The notes: generated by a model from the sequence alone, not told the origin. 64,000 nt of DNA from Paracoccaceae bacterium (GCA_027492585.1 JAPUEK010000029.1:1-64000), one strand, 5' to 3'. Positions 26,540 to 37,975 are shown, numbered from the stretch's first letter. Numbers and translations: made by a program.

Positions 26540-28048
26540 TCACGGCACCAGAACGGCGCGGCCGCGGATCTTGCCGTGATGCAGGTCCTGCAAGGCCTGG
26601 TTGGCCTGATCGAGCCGGTAGTGCTTGGTCGCCAGTTCCACGAGCCCGCGGTCGGCCAGCGCCATCAGCTCGGTCAGCTCGGCCCAGGTGCCGACGAGAT
26701 TGCCGATGATGTTCTTCTCGGTGATCACCATGTCGACGGTGGGGACACGGATTTCTTCGCCGTAGCCGATGACATAGTAGCTGCCCGCCGGACGGGTCAT
26801 GTCGAGGCCCTTTTTCGTGGTGCCTTTCTCGCCGACGAAATCCAGAACCGCCTCGGCACCCTTGCCGCCGGTCAGCGCCAGCACGGCCTCGACCTCGCCG
26901 CCATCGGCCTTGACCAGATGGTCGGCACCATGTTCGGCGGCCAGCGAAAGCGAGGTGTCGGAGATATCGACCACGATGATCCGCGCCGCGCACATGGCGC
27001 GCAAAACCTGGATGCCGATATGGCCAAGCCCGCCTGCGCCGATCACGACTGCCGCCTGATCGGGCAGCAATTGTTGCGCCGCCTTCTTCGCGGCGCGGTA
27101 GGCGGTCAGCCCGGCATCGGCATAGGGCGCCACATCCTTGGGCGCGAGCGTTTTCGGCAGGGCGATCAGATTGCGCGCCGAGGTGTGCAGCAGTTCCGCA
27201 TAGCCGCCGTTACTGTCGAGACCGGGGAATTTCCCCTCGCCATGCATGTCATGGCCGCGCCGGCAGGCGATGCAGGTCCCGCCCGTCACCTTGGGGTGGA
27301 CGATGACGGGATCGCCCTTCCTGAAGCCTTCGACCTCAGGGCCGATCTCTTCGATCCAGCCGGCGTTCTCATGGCCCATGATCAAAGGCAGAAGCGCGGT
27401 GCCGGAGGGGTCGGTATGGGGGCGCCAGATGCCCTCGATAATATGGAGATCGGTGCGACAGACCCCCGCGCCGCCGATGTGCTGATCGACGGGGTCGCGG
27501 ATCGGAGCCGCGGCGCAGGTCCAGGCCTTGATGCCCTGGCAGAAATGTTCCGATGCATGAACCAGAGTCGGGCGGCCCGAGCGGATCGCCGTGCCGATGC
27601 CATTGGTGCCGATGGCGGCCTCGTCCCATTTGCCGCCGCGAATCAGATGGATGCTGCGCGCCGCGATATGGGTCCGCAAATCTCCGATCTGTTCCAGCAC
27701 CAGCCCCTCGGCATCGGTCAGGACCAGCAGCGCGTTAGCTTCGGACAGAAGCGGCCCCATCTTCTGGAAAGGCGCATGGGCGGCGCTGCGGAGATCGGCA
27801 TTCTTCTGGCGGGCATCCTCCAGCGGCTCCTCGGTCTCATCCAGGGGGCAGCTCGGTCGTGGCGTCGATGTCGGAGACGAGGCTGCGCGACCAGGATTCG
27901 AGAATTTCACGCCGCACGCCGGAGGTCCGGCTGTGCTCGATGTCCCGGTAGGTCAGAAATCCTCCCAGGCGCGCATGGTGGCGCGCTGGTCAAGCCAGTC
28001 ATCAAACATGCCCGTCCGGGTATGAAATCCCGAAATCGGATCGGTCAC
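26540..28048 (-). pseudogene. Chimeric acoR'-'adh: sigma-54 activator remnant fused to zinc alcohol dehydrogenase
   Basis: The frame from 27910 to 26540 (456 codons) encodes an AcoR-type GAF domain (VLTDAEGLVLEQIGD, AAIGTNGIGTAIRSGRP, AWTCAAAPIRDPVD) that at about 27481 switches in frame into a zinc alcohol dehydrogenase (IGGAGVCRTDLHIIEG, LIMGHENAG, VVIGAGGLGHIGIQVL). The dehydrogenase lacks its first 30 or so residues and the activator its AAA+ and Fis domains, as expected from one deletion. Upstream, the acoR N-terminus is broken: GTG 28048 with a GGAGGAA site gives 31 codons (ends MRAWEDF, stop 27955). It resumes one frame over (VRREILESWSRSL) and shifts again at a C5 run near 27846. Zinc ligands Cys151, His180 and Glu181 persist. 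A Gly stands in MHGE where I expect a structural Cys. Confidence 0.78.
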
Positions 28049-28122
28049 GCATTTCCTCCAAAGGGCTGGGGCGATACCCACGGGTGCGGGCAACGGCAGG
28101 CAGGTCGAACTATGGCCGGAGG

Positions 28123-28618
28123 TCAGTTGAAACCAAGTCGTTGCGCGATTCCGCCGGCAAGCAGGTTCTCGGGGCAGGCGCGATCTATGATCTGGCCGTC
28201 AAGCTCGGCGATCTTGTCATTCACCTCATCCGGCAGAGCCGACAGAAAGCCGTTCTCCCGCGAGGCAAGCGCGAAATGGTGGGCTCCCTCCTGACGCCGG
28301 ATATCATCAAGCAGATGCACCTGCCTGACCGATCCGCTGTCATAAGCCACGACCCGGTTGTTCACGCTGACCTTGATGCGGATGTCACCGGCATCTTCGC
28401 CGACGCGCGATCCGGAGCCCACTGCGTAGAATCTCTGGCGCTGCAGGTGCGGGCGGCGCATTGGCCGCTTCGGCTTTTGCGCGCTTGTTCGCGCTGTATC
28501 CGCCTTGGGTCAGATGGTCGGCGATCTGGGTGATTGCTCCCTGATCCGCCTGAATCATGCGCCTGGCCCTTTCGTCCTATCGGCGCGGGCCATCACGCTT
28601 CGAAATGATGTCGACCAT
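28123..28618 (-). pseudogene. Decayed gene of unknown function
   Basis: From ATG 28618 the reading MVDIISKRDGPRR meets an in-frame TAG and continues DERARRMIQADQGAITQIAD and YSANKRAKAEAAN. Coding character then moves to another frame (RFYAVGSGSRVGEDAGD, then a 100-residue stretch to the stop at 28123). One nonsense and one frameshift thus interrupt what looks like a single protein of about 160 residues with a charged helical N-terminus and a beta-rich middle. I do not recognise the family. It lies between two other damaged or intact genes in the decay patch. Confidence 0.55.
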
Positions 28619-28835
28619 GGCCTTCCTTCCAATGCCCATTGACGTTTGCAGCCAGAATTCACCTGAGTTGCCTCGGGCCAGCCTCCCCGCCGGCTCTGGC
28701 GTCGACTGTCGGTTCCGCATGACATTCCACCGCATCTTCTGTGCGGCAAACCGACAATGCCGATGCCCCTTTCATCAAGCATTTCCGCAAAACCGCAGGC
28801 GGGGCGGATCAAGCCCGCGTGATGCGGTGCTGCGT

Positions 28836-29774
28836 TCAGTTGTGCCGCCAGCCCGGCAGGGTCGTCAATCCGCTTGTCCGTCTGAGGGTGAGACCACATT
28901 CCCTGACCACTTCGGCGATCTGCATCAGATGCGCTTCCATCGCGCTCGATCTGCGCCAGACCATCCCGATGGAGCGCTGCGGCTGGGGGTCGCGGAACCG
29001 CGCGACCGAGACCGCGGCAGAGCGGGTTTCGATCGGAACCGCCATCTCGGGTATGAGCGTCACGCCGACGCCGACGCCGACCATCTGCACCAGTGTCGAG
29101 AGCGAACTGCCATCCAGCATTTCGCGCGGCTGGGTCGAGGGCATGTCGCAGAAGGACAGCGCCTGATTGCGAAAGCAATGCCCCTCTTCCAGCAGAAGTA
29201 GCCGCATTTCACGCAGCTTGTCGCGGTTCGGAACCGGCTTTTCGGCATCCTCGGCGGGGCGGATCAGGACGAAATGCTCGTTGAACAGCGAAACCTCGGT
29301 CAACGCGGGTTCCGACACCGGAAGCGCAAGGATCGCAGCGTCGATGCGCCCGTCGTTCAGCTCCTCGATCAGGCGCGAGGTCATGCTTTCCCGCAGGATC
29401 GGGCTCAGGCCGGGGAAATCCTGTGTCAGCCGGGTGATGACGTTGGGCAGAAGGTAGGGCGCGATCGTCGGGATGACGCCAAGGCGCAACTTGCCTGCGG
29501 GTTCTCCCCCGAGTGTACGCGCCAGATCGTCCAGATCTTCAAGGATTGCCAGCATCGCCTTGGCACGCAGATGGACCATCTCGCCAAAAGCCGTCAACCG
29601 CACCCCGCGCGGTGCGCGCTCCAAAAGAGCGGTCCCCGCGCCTTCCTCCATCTCCTTGATCTGCATGGACAAGGCGGGCTGGGTCACAGAACAGGCCTCG
29701 GCGGCGGCGCTGAAGGTTCCAAGCCGGGCCAGGGCGTCGAAGTATCGGATCTGTTTCAGGGTCAGGTTACGCAT
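28836..29774 (-). CDS. oxyR: Hydrogen-peroxide-sensing LysR regulator OxyR
   Basis: 312-residue LysR-type regulator. The helix-turn-helix lies at about 18-40 (TFSAAAEACSVTQPALSMQI). The redox switch is explicit: LLLLEEGHCFRNQALSFC places Cys200 and Cys209 nine residues apart, as Cys199/Cys208 of E. coli OxyR, which form a disulfide on peroxide exposure. It is divergent from katG, its classical target, with a 12-bp perfect palindrome in the 145-bp gap. Identification is strong from motif plus context. Confidence 0.95.
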   Translation of the reverse strand: MRNLTLKQIRYFDALARLGTFSAAAEACSVTQPALSMQIKEMEEGAGTALLERAPRGVRLTAFGEMVHLRAKAMLAILEDLDDLARTLGGEPAGKLRLGVIPTIAPYLLPNVITRLTQDFPGLSPILRESMTSRLIEELNDGRIDAAILALPVSEPALTEVSLFNEHFVLIRPAEDAEKPVPNRDKLREMRLLLLEEGHCFRNQALSFCDMPSTQPREMLDGSSLSTLVQMVGVGVGVTLIPEMAVPIETRSAAVSVARFRDPQPQRSIGMVWRRSSAMEAHLMQIAEVVRECGLTLRRTSGLTTLPGWRHN

Positions 29775-29789
29775 AAGATAGCCTGATAC

Positions 29790-29801
29790 ATCTTATAAGA
29801 T
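29790..29801. promoter_or_regulatory. Putative OxyR operator
   Basis: ATCTTATAAGAT is a perfect 12-bp palindrome 15 bp upstream of the oxyR start and about 120 bp before katG, inside an AT-rich island that includes GATAG at 29777. Position and symmetry fit an OxyR site controlling both genes. Confidence 0.6.
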
Positions 29802-29835
29802 TATTCAAGTTTCCCTGAAGCCACCTCTGAGCTAG

Positions 29836-32136
<2,301 letters not shown>

Positions 32137-32147
32137 CCATGAACCCC

Positions 32148-32178
32148 GGATGCGCGGCGGCAAGCCTGCCGCGCATCC
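32148..32178 (+). terminator. Hairpin downstream of katG
   Basis: GGATGCGCGGC (32148-32158) and GCCGCGCATCC (32168-32178) form a perfect 11-bp stem around a 9-nt loop, 12 bp after the katG stop. The following bases are pyrimidine-rich (CTCTCACCCTCT) rather than a pure T-run. Confidence 0.7.
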
Positions 32179-32313
32179 TCTCACCCTCTGGGGATGACAG
32201 TGCGGGGTGGCTCCGATCCCGGATGAAGCTGTTGGCGGGGTCAAGCGCCGCATGATGCGCGACCAGAGCCGGCCTTGCCTTGTCGATGTGGCCAACGTTA
32301 TGCCGGTCGGAAA

Positions 32314-32590
32314 TTACGCTCCGCGCGCTTCGGGCAAGACGGGCATCGCCGCCTTCTTCGCCTCGCCCTCATCGCGCGGGAACCAATCCTTGCCGAGGGT
32401 CTTCTCCAGAACCGCCCAGGCTGTCGCTGCGCTGAGGGCGGCAAGCTTCAGGATCGGATGGTGCTCACAAGCGTCACGCCAGGCCGGAATCCGTTTCGGC
32501 AGCAGCCCCGGAGCCACCCGCGACCGGGCGTATAGGGCCAGTTCCGTATAGACCTGCCCCTGTCGCACCGGCGATCCGCCCGATTTGTTG
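32314..32590 (-). pseudogene. Possible remnant of an unrecognised protein
   Basis: About 90 codons on the minus strand look like genuine protein (VYTELALYARSRVAPGLLP, then HHPILKLAALSAATAWAVLE and KTLGKDWFPRDEGEAKKAA) but lack a credible start or ribosome-binding site. The frame upstream turns into non-coding shadow of the plus-strand genes. It may be the 3' end of a truncated gene. Family not recognised. Confidence 0.35.
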
Positions 32591-32838
32591 CCCCCCGCTG
32601 ATGATCGGGCCGCTTCCCGGCAATGGGGGAAAGCGTGGCGATCAGGGCATCGTGCCTCATTCCGAAACCCATTCTTCAGGGTGTGCCGAGAACAGGCCAT
32701 CCGCCCCGGTTCGGGAAAACACCAATCCTTCCAAAAAGCTGGCCGGTAGTAATCATATAATACCCGCTCAGAGTTTCTGCCGCCTATCGTCCCGGGACCG
32801 GCCAGCCCGCCGGCCGGGATGCAAGAGGGAGGAAGCCG

Positions 32839-33234
32839 ATGGCAAAACTGGTCCACAGCATGATCCGGGTTCTGGAAGAGACCCGTTCGGTCGATTTCTA
32901 CCGGCGTGCCTTCGGGCTGACCGTTGCTGAACGGCTGGATTTCGACGGCTTCACCCTCGTCTATCTGTCGAATGCCGAGAGCGGCTTCGAGCTGGAGCTG
33001 ACCATCAACAAAGGCCGGACGGAGCCCTATGAGCCCGGTTCCGGTTACGGTCACATCGCGGTCACTGTCGATGACGTGGATGCCGAACATGCCCGCCTTG
33101 AGCGCGAAGGTTTCGCGCCGCGCAAGCTCGTCGACTTCCAGCATCAAGGCCAGCTGCTTGCCCGCTTCTTCTTCGTGCAGGACCCCGATGGCTATCAGAT
33201 CGAAGTGATCCGGAAAGGCGGCCGTTTCGGCTGA
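32839..33234 (+). CDS. gloA: Glyoxalase I / VOC-family protein
   Basis: 131-residue vicinal-oxygen-chelate protein in the size range of bacterial lactoylglutathione lyase. The two beta-alpha-beta-beta-beta modules carry metal-ligand candidates His6 (LVHSMIRV), Glu51/Glu53 (FELELT), His72 (GYGHIAV) and Glu122 (YQIEVIRK), matching the H-E-H-E set of glyoxalase I. A strong GGGAGGAAG site precedes the start. It detoxifies methylglyoxal as its glutathione hemithioacetal. Next to a gluconate-dehydrogenase-like pair. Confidence 0.87.
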   Translation: MAKLVHSMIRVLEETRSVDFYRRAFGLTVAERLDFDGFTLVYLSNAESGFELELTINKGRTEPYEPGSGYGHIAVTVDDVDAEHARLEREGFAPRKLVDFQHQGQLLARFFFVQDPDGYQIEVIRKGGRFG

Positions 33235-33271
33235 CCGCATCTGCCGGCCGGACTTTTGGGAGGAGGATACC

Positions 33272-33788
33272 ATGAAAACGACGCGACGCCGTGTGCTGCT
33301 TGGCAGCGCAACGGCCATGATAGCGGCATCTTCGCTGGGCAATGCATCCCCTTGCGTTCACGCTGGACACCGGCAAGGACGAGGCCAGCCGCGCCCTGCT
33401 GGTCCGTGCAGTCCGGGTGGCGTTTCCGCACGCGAATTTCCCGGATTCCGCCTATGAGCGCACCGCCGATGTCATCCTGACTGCGGCGGAAGGCACTCCG
33501 GCGCAGAAGCTGGGTTTTGCGGCAACCCTGCACGATCTGGATCAGGCCGGTTTCGCCGCGATGGATGATGCCGCAGCGCTTGAGCATCTGAAATCCATCG
33601 AGAACACGCCGTTCTTCATCCTTACCCGCTCCGCCACCGTCGTGACGCTTTACGACGATCCGGAGGTCTGGGCGGTCCTTGGCTACGAGGGGCCGAGCTT
33701 CGACAAGGGCGGCTATATCAACCGGGGTTTCAATGATCTTGACTGGCTGCCCGAGCCGCGGATCGAAGAATATGAGGCGGCACAATGA
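33272..33788 (+). pseudogene. Gluconate 2-dehydrogenase subunit 3-like gene, frameshifted
   Basis: The 5' frame gives a twin-arginine-type leader (MKTTRRRVLLGSATAMIAAS, then SLGNAS). The body is in the next frame from about 33350 (LAFTLDTGKDEASRALLV, then NFPDSAYERTADVI and NTPFFILTRSATVV). Removing one C from the CCCC run near 33349-33353 would join them as SLGNASLAFTLDTGKD. The body resembles the small membrane-anchor/maturation subunit of FAD-linked sugar dehydrogenases. It overlaps the GMC gene by ATGA. Either a real frameshift or a consensus error; neighbouring indels favour decay. Confidence 0.72.
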
Positions 33789-35350
33789 ACACCATCGCAA
33801 ATGACGAGGCCGCCGTTGTCATCATCGGCTCCGGTGCCGGTGGTGGCGCCATGGCTTATGAGCTCACGGCTGCGGGCATCCCCTGCGTCCTGCTGGAGGC
33901 TGGCGCGTTCATAAAGAACGAGGATTACCACAACGACGAATGGGATGCCTTCCGCCAGATGGCCTGGCTCGACGCCCGCAACACCAGCGGGTCCTGGCGC
34001 GTGGCCAAGGACTTCCCCGGCCTGCCGGCGTGGATCGTTAAGGCCGTGGGCGGCTCGACCACCCACTTGTCGGGGGCGACCCCGCGCTTCAAGGACTACG
34101 AATTCAGGGCGAGAACCACTTACGGTGACATCGCCGGCGCCACGCTGCTGGACTGGCCGATCAGCCTTGAAGACCTCGCGCCCTATTACGACAAGGCCGA
34201 GATCGCCATGGGCTCGACCCATCGCCATGGCCGCCCGGCGCTGCCGGCGAACAACAACTACAAGGTCTTCGCCAATGGTGCGGAGCGTGTGGGCTACAAG
34301 CAATATGCCACCGGCCCCTATGCCACCAATGCCGAGCCCTATGACGGCCGCCCGGCCGCGATCCAGGATGGGTTCAACTTCCAGGGCGACAAGAACAAGT
34401 CGAAATGGTCCCCCCTTATGCGCGAGATCCCTCGGGCTCTGGAGACCGGCCTTCTGGATCTGCGCCCCGACAGCCATGTCGTGCGGATCACCCATGGGGC
34501 GGATGGCAAGGCCGATGCGGTGCTCTACCTCGACAAGGACGGCAACCTGCACCGTCAGGTCGCCAGGGTGGTCTGCGTGGCCGGGAACTCGATCGAGACG
34601 CCGCGCCTTCTCCTCTTGTCGGACTGCAGCCGCTTCCCCACCGGACTGGCCAACGGTGCAGATCATGTGGGCCGCCACTACATTCGCCATATGACGTGCT
34701 CGGTCTACGCCCAGTTCGACAAGCCGGTGCATATGTTCCGGGGCGAGACCATGGCCGGCATCATTGCCGATGAGGCGGCGAACAACCCGGATCGCGGCTT
34801 TGTCGGCGGCTATTACATGGAAACGCTCTCGCTCGGGCCGTCCTTCCTGGCAGCCTTCATCGAGCCGGAGGCCTGGGGGCCGGAATTCGCCGCGATGATG
34901 GATGCCTATGCCAATACGGCGGGCATGTGGATCGTGGGCGAGGACATGCCGCAAGCCTCCAACCGGATCACGCTTTCCGCGACGGTGAAGGACCAGTGGG
35001 GCCTTGCCGCCCCGAACGTCCACTTCGACGACCACGCCAACGACACCGCGATGCGCGACTATGCCTATGGCCAAGGCGCAGAAGCTGTACGAGACCATGG
35101 GGGCGGTTTCCTCGCACCGTACACCGCCCTATCCCTCGACGCACAGCCTCGGCACCTGCCGGATGAGCGAGAAGCCCGAGGATGGTGTGGTCGACAAATG
35201 GGGCCGGGCGCAAGAGGTGCCGAACCTCTTCGTCTCGGACGGCTCGGTGATGACCACCGGCGCCGCGGCGAACCCGAGCTGACCATCGTGGCGTTGGCGA
35301 TCCGTCAGGCGGAATACCTGGCCGGAGAGCTGAAGGCCGGCAATCTCTGA
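33785..35350 (+). pseudogene. GMC-family sugar/alcohol dehydrogenase large subunit with two compensating frameshifts
   Basis: GMC flavoprotein like the gluconate 2-dehydrogenase large subunit: FAD motif VIIGSGAGGGAMAYEL at the N-terminus and KAVGGSTTHLSGATPRF after it. The frame is open throughout, but between about 35070 and 35275 the true sequence is in frame +1: KAQKLYETMGAVSSHR, then PYPSTHSLGTCRMSEKPED and SDGSVMTTGAAANP. This part contains the catalytic His (THSLGTCRM) and Asn (AANP). An extra C in GGCC near 35072 and a lost base near 35275 explain it, and the original frame resumes TIVALAIRQAEYLAGEL. As written the enzyme would lack its active site. Confidence 0.75.
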
Positions 35351-35442
35351 TACTCCGGGGCCGCGGCGCAGAAGCTGCGGCCCCTTTGCATCGGGACGAT
35401 GTTTGCTATCCTGACCCCATGCATCCGAAGGGAGGACTTCCG

Positions 35443-35826
35443 ATGTGCAGGCTCTTTATCGGTGCCGACCCGCAGCTCTGGGAAAGCCAGACCCGTTCCA
35501 TCCGCATGGACGGCATGGTGACCAGCGTGCGCCTGGAAAGCATGTTCTGGATGATTCTTGAGGAAATCGCCGCCAAGGACGATCTGAACGTGCCGCAACT
35601 GCTGCATCAGCTTTACAACGAGTCGATCGACGAAGGGCATGATCTGGGCAACTTCACGTCGTTCCTGCGGGTCTGCTGCCTGCGGTTCATCGACTTGAAG
35701 CTGAAGGGTCTTCTGCTGCCGGAGGGGGCGCCCAACCGCCTTTCAACGGAAGAGATCCTGAAGCTGGAGTCGCGGACCCTGCGCGATCGTGCGAAGTTCG
35801 TTTCGGCGCCAAGCAAACAGCATTGA
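35443..35826 (+). CDS. Ribbon-helix-helix domain protein
   Basis: 127-residue protein of the alphaproteobacterial ribbon-helix-helix family PF13467 (sometimes mislabelled aryl-sulfate sulfotransferase). It begins MCRLFIGADPQLWESQTRSI after a GGGAGGA site; the DNA-binding strand is TRSIRMDGMVTSVRLE and the helices follow (FWMILEEIAAKDDLNVPQLL). Probably a small DNA-binding regulator or an antitoxin-like protein. It stands alone behind the damaged GMC gene. Confidence 0.8.
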   Translation: MCRLFIGADPQLWESQTRSIRMDGMVTSVRLESMFWMILEEIAAKDDLNVPQLLHQLYNESIDEGHDLGNFTSFLRVCCLRFIDLKLKGLLLPEGAPNRLSTEEILKLESRTLRDRAKFVSAPSKQH

Positions 35827-36481
35827 GCTGTCCGGACGGGAAGCGGCTGTGCGGGTGGCTGTCGGCTCCTCGGATCGGGCATCATTTATGTTCCGTTCCG
35901 AAGGGTCTCAGGAGTACCGCGTCGTCAATGCCAACTGCGGGACGGGCTCTCATGACCTGTCACGCGTCTTTCAGGGATGGCGCGCGCGGCCAGAAAATCA
36001 TTTGCTGAAATCGGCGGGAAGCGCCCATTCCTGCTGGCAAAGCCCGCCTCGTAGACAACAGCGGCAGATGGATGCGGCAGAAGCCCAGAAGAAGCGGCAC
36101 CTCCGCGACCGGCAGCGTGCTCCGGCCTCCCCTGAACAGAGAATTCCGTAGCCGCCAGCCCGCTTGGGAGAAAAGCGGTCCGCCCCCACACAGAACCGCC
36201 TCCGCCCCGATCCGGGCAGCCAGATGGACGCCGCCGCATCGGTTGGTGCGACGGCCTTGGGTGCCGTTGCCGCCGGGCTGATCCCGGCTTTTCGGGTCGG
36301 CTCCGTCCTCGTGGTGGCGCTGATCGCATCAACCTGATGGCGCAGGCCGTGCCGATGAGTTTGCACAACGGATCTGCCTGATGGCCCGGATCACCGCTCT
36401 GCGCCGGGATACCTCGCTGACACCGCAACCCCCTGTCGTCAGGGTGCGGTGCAACCCGGCAGCAGACCGCATGACGGCGAC
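35827..36481. other. 655-bp region without a convincing gene
   Basis: No frame here has a credible start plus family motifs. The only mildly protein-like stretch is a 37-codon plus-strand frame at 36224-36337 (MDAAASVGATALGAVAAGLI, then a hydrophobic tail ending IAST), perhaps the relic of a membrane protein. No repeat or insertion-sequence end was recognised. Confidence 0.4.
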
Positions 36482-37039
36482 CTATTCCGATGCGAGTGCC
36501 GCCCACTCACGCCGCAAAAGCGCATATTGCATGGTGTTCTCGTAGATCGGCCGACCGGACTCGTCGTTCCCGAAGGTCACATACTCGACAAACACGCCCT
36601 CTTTTCGCATCCCGAGCTTTTCGCAAAGACGCACGGAAGATGTGTTGTGGTCTTCGACATAGGCATAAAGGCGACGGATGCCCGGTTGTGCAAAGAGAGA
36701 TGCGAACAACGCCTGTGCCGCCTCGAACGCATAGCCCCGGCCTGCAAAGGCAGGGTTGAAGTTCCAGCCGACAGAAACCGAATCCCATTCGGCAACTTCC
36801 TCCTTCTCGGAATGTGCGAACAGGTCGCCGATCAGGGTATCACTCTCCTTCAGGCAAACGGCGATCCGGCTGTCATCCCCGCTCCGCGTTTCGACATCAG
36901 TCCGGGCAGCGCCCATGTCAGGAAGAGCTTCGTCAAGGAAGCATCCGGCAACGGGCTTGTGCATATAGTCGAACAGGGCCTGCGCGTCGCCGGCGCGGAA
37001 GTTCCGCAGGACAAGTCGTTCGGTTTCGATGGGATTCAT
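36482..37039 (-). CDS. GNAT-family N-acetyltransferase (RimJ/RimL-like)
   Basis: 185-residue acetyltransferase from ATG 37039 (MNPIETERLVLRNFRAGDAQ), the usual start for RimJ/RimL-type proteins; the longer open frame to 37162 runs into the MaoC remnant. The acetyl-CoA motif region is GWNFNPAFAGRGYAFEAAQALF, followed by RRLYAYVEDHNTSSVRLCEKLGM. Substrate unknown; relatives acetylate ribosomal proteins, amino acids or antibiotics. Intact, although it lies in the decay patch. Confidence 0.88.
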   Translation of the reverse strand: MNPIETERLVLRNFRAGDAQALFDYMHKPVAGCFLDEALPDMGAARTDVETRSGDDSRIAVCLKESDTLIGDLFAHSEKEEVAEWDSVSVGWNFNPAFAGRGYAFEAAQALFASLFAQPGIRRLYAYVEDHNTSSVRLCEKLGMRKEGVFVEYVTFGNDESGRPIYENTMQYALLRREWAALASE

Positions 37040-37145
37040 CTGATTGGCTTTCCGAAGGTGAGGTCCGGCCCTGTTGTGGGCCGGAGCCTGAATCAGGATA
37101 GCCGGTACGCGAAGAGAATGCGACATGGCCCGATGCCGCTGCTGG

Positions 37146-37403
37146 AAACCTGATGTGGTCAAAGATGTCGCCGGCGACCGCCGGCTTTTGTGAACCTCCG
37201 ATGTTCAGAACGGCGGCGATGCGCGGGACCTGGTTTTTCGGCCCCTTGTCTTCCGCACCGGCCAGCGTGAAGCGCACCGTGACGCGCGCGTCCGCCGGGA
37301 CCGGAGCGATGAAGCGGATTTTGTCCAGCCCGTAGTTGATCACGCCTTCGGTGTCGGGCGGTACAATGCCTGAATCCAGCATGTCCGATGCCAACGGATG
37401 CGG
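37146..37403 (-). pseudogene. MaoC-like dehydratase, 3' fragment
   Basis: About 86 codons reading HPLASDMLDSGIVPPDTEGV, then INYGLDKIRFIAPVPADARV and FTLAGAEDKGP, the C-terminal hot-dog half of a MaoC-type (R)-enoyl-CoA hydratase. The N-terminal half with the catalytic Asp/His is missing. Upstream the frame merges into sequence belonging to the MalT-like remnant, so the two were joined by a deletion or rearrangement. Confidence 0.65.
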
Positions 37404-37426
37404 CAGTTCTCCGGCGCGTTCATGAT

Positions 37427-37975
37427 CTTGCCCCGGCTCAGCGCCAGAAACGCCCGGAAGGTCAGAACTGCGCCGGGGGTTTCGGCGTCTACCGGCCCGT
37501 CCAGATCGGTACAACGTTCCGCCTCGACCATGCGGCCCCGCATATGGAGCCGCCACGCCTTGTAAGCCGCCAGATCGGGATGCCGCAGGATTGTCGCCTC
37601 GCCCAGTTGGTCCAGCCATGCCAGCAACTGTGCAAAGGCCCCAGCCGAAAGCGCGCTGCCGACATGGCCGCGCACCAGTCCAGATGCCATTTCGGTATCT
37701 TCGGCGGCAACGGCATGACGGATCGCCAATGTCGGGTCGCCCTGCCGCGCGAACCATTCGCCGCGTGCGTCCAGCCCGTTCAGAAACAGACCCGCCCGCC
37801 GCACCCTGTCCAGCAAGGCGGCGCTGTCATCGCGTTCGCGCAGGGCGTCGCACATGGGGGCCGACAGGCGTTCAAGAACGGAGGTGGCGGACAGAAAATC
37901 GCGGATTTCGGGGGGGTGGCTCTCGAACACCTCGGCCGCCGGATAGCCGGTGAAGAGGTGGTGGCGCCCGATGGA
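37427..37975 (-). pseudogene. MalT/LAL-type LuxR regulator, internal fragment
   Basis: Minus-strand frame with the middle of a large ATP-dependent LuxR regulator: YPAAEVFESHPPEIRDFLSA, TSVLERLSAPMCDAL, LLDRVRRAGLFLNGLDARGEW, AIRHAVAAEDTEMASGLV. The normal bridge after GEWF is missing (an internal deletion of some tens of residues). The N-terminal P-loop domain and C-terminal LuxR helix-turn-helix are absent. Ends at the junction with the MaoC remnant. Confidence 0.65.

Larger units (their letters stand above)
32137..32838. other. 702-bp gap between katG and the glyoxalase gene
   Basis: Apart from the katG hairpin and the possible minus-strand remnant at 32314-32590, I see no intact gene. The 3' half (32600-32840) has no convincing coding frame and ends in the ribosome-binding site of the glyoxalase gene (GAGGGAGGAAG). 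An AT-richer stretch at 32745-32775 (TAATCATATAATACCCG) may hold the promoter for the glyoxalase gene. Confidence 0.4.

Noticed and set aside
27957-28048. 31-codon ORF (MTDPISGFHTRTGMFDDWLD start) as an independent leader peptide
   Set aside because: Its end (MRAWEDF) joins naturally to the downstream frame (LTYRD, VRREILESW) as the N-terminus of an AcoR protein, so it is better explained as a frameshifted acoR start.
33785-35350. Intact 521-residue GMC oxidoreductase
   Set aside because: The open frame is continuous, but its middle is not GMC-like while the +1 frame there carries the catalytic motif, so it is treated as frameshifted.
36224-36337. 37-codon hydrophobic small protein
   Set aside because: No clear ribosome-binding site or relatives recognised; kept only as a remark in the gap description.
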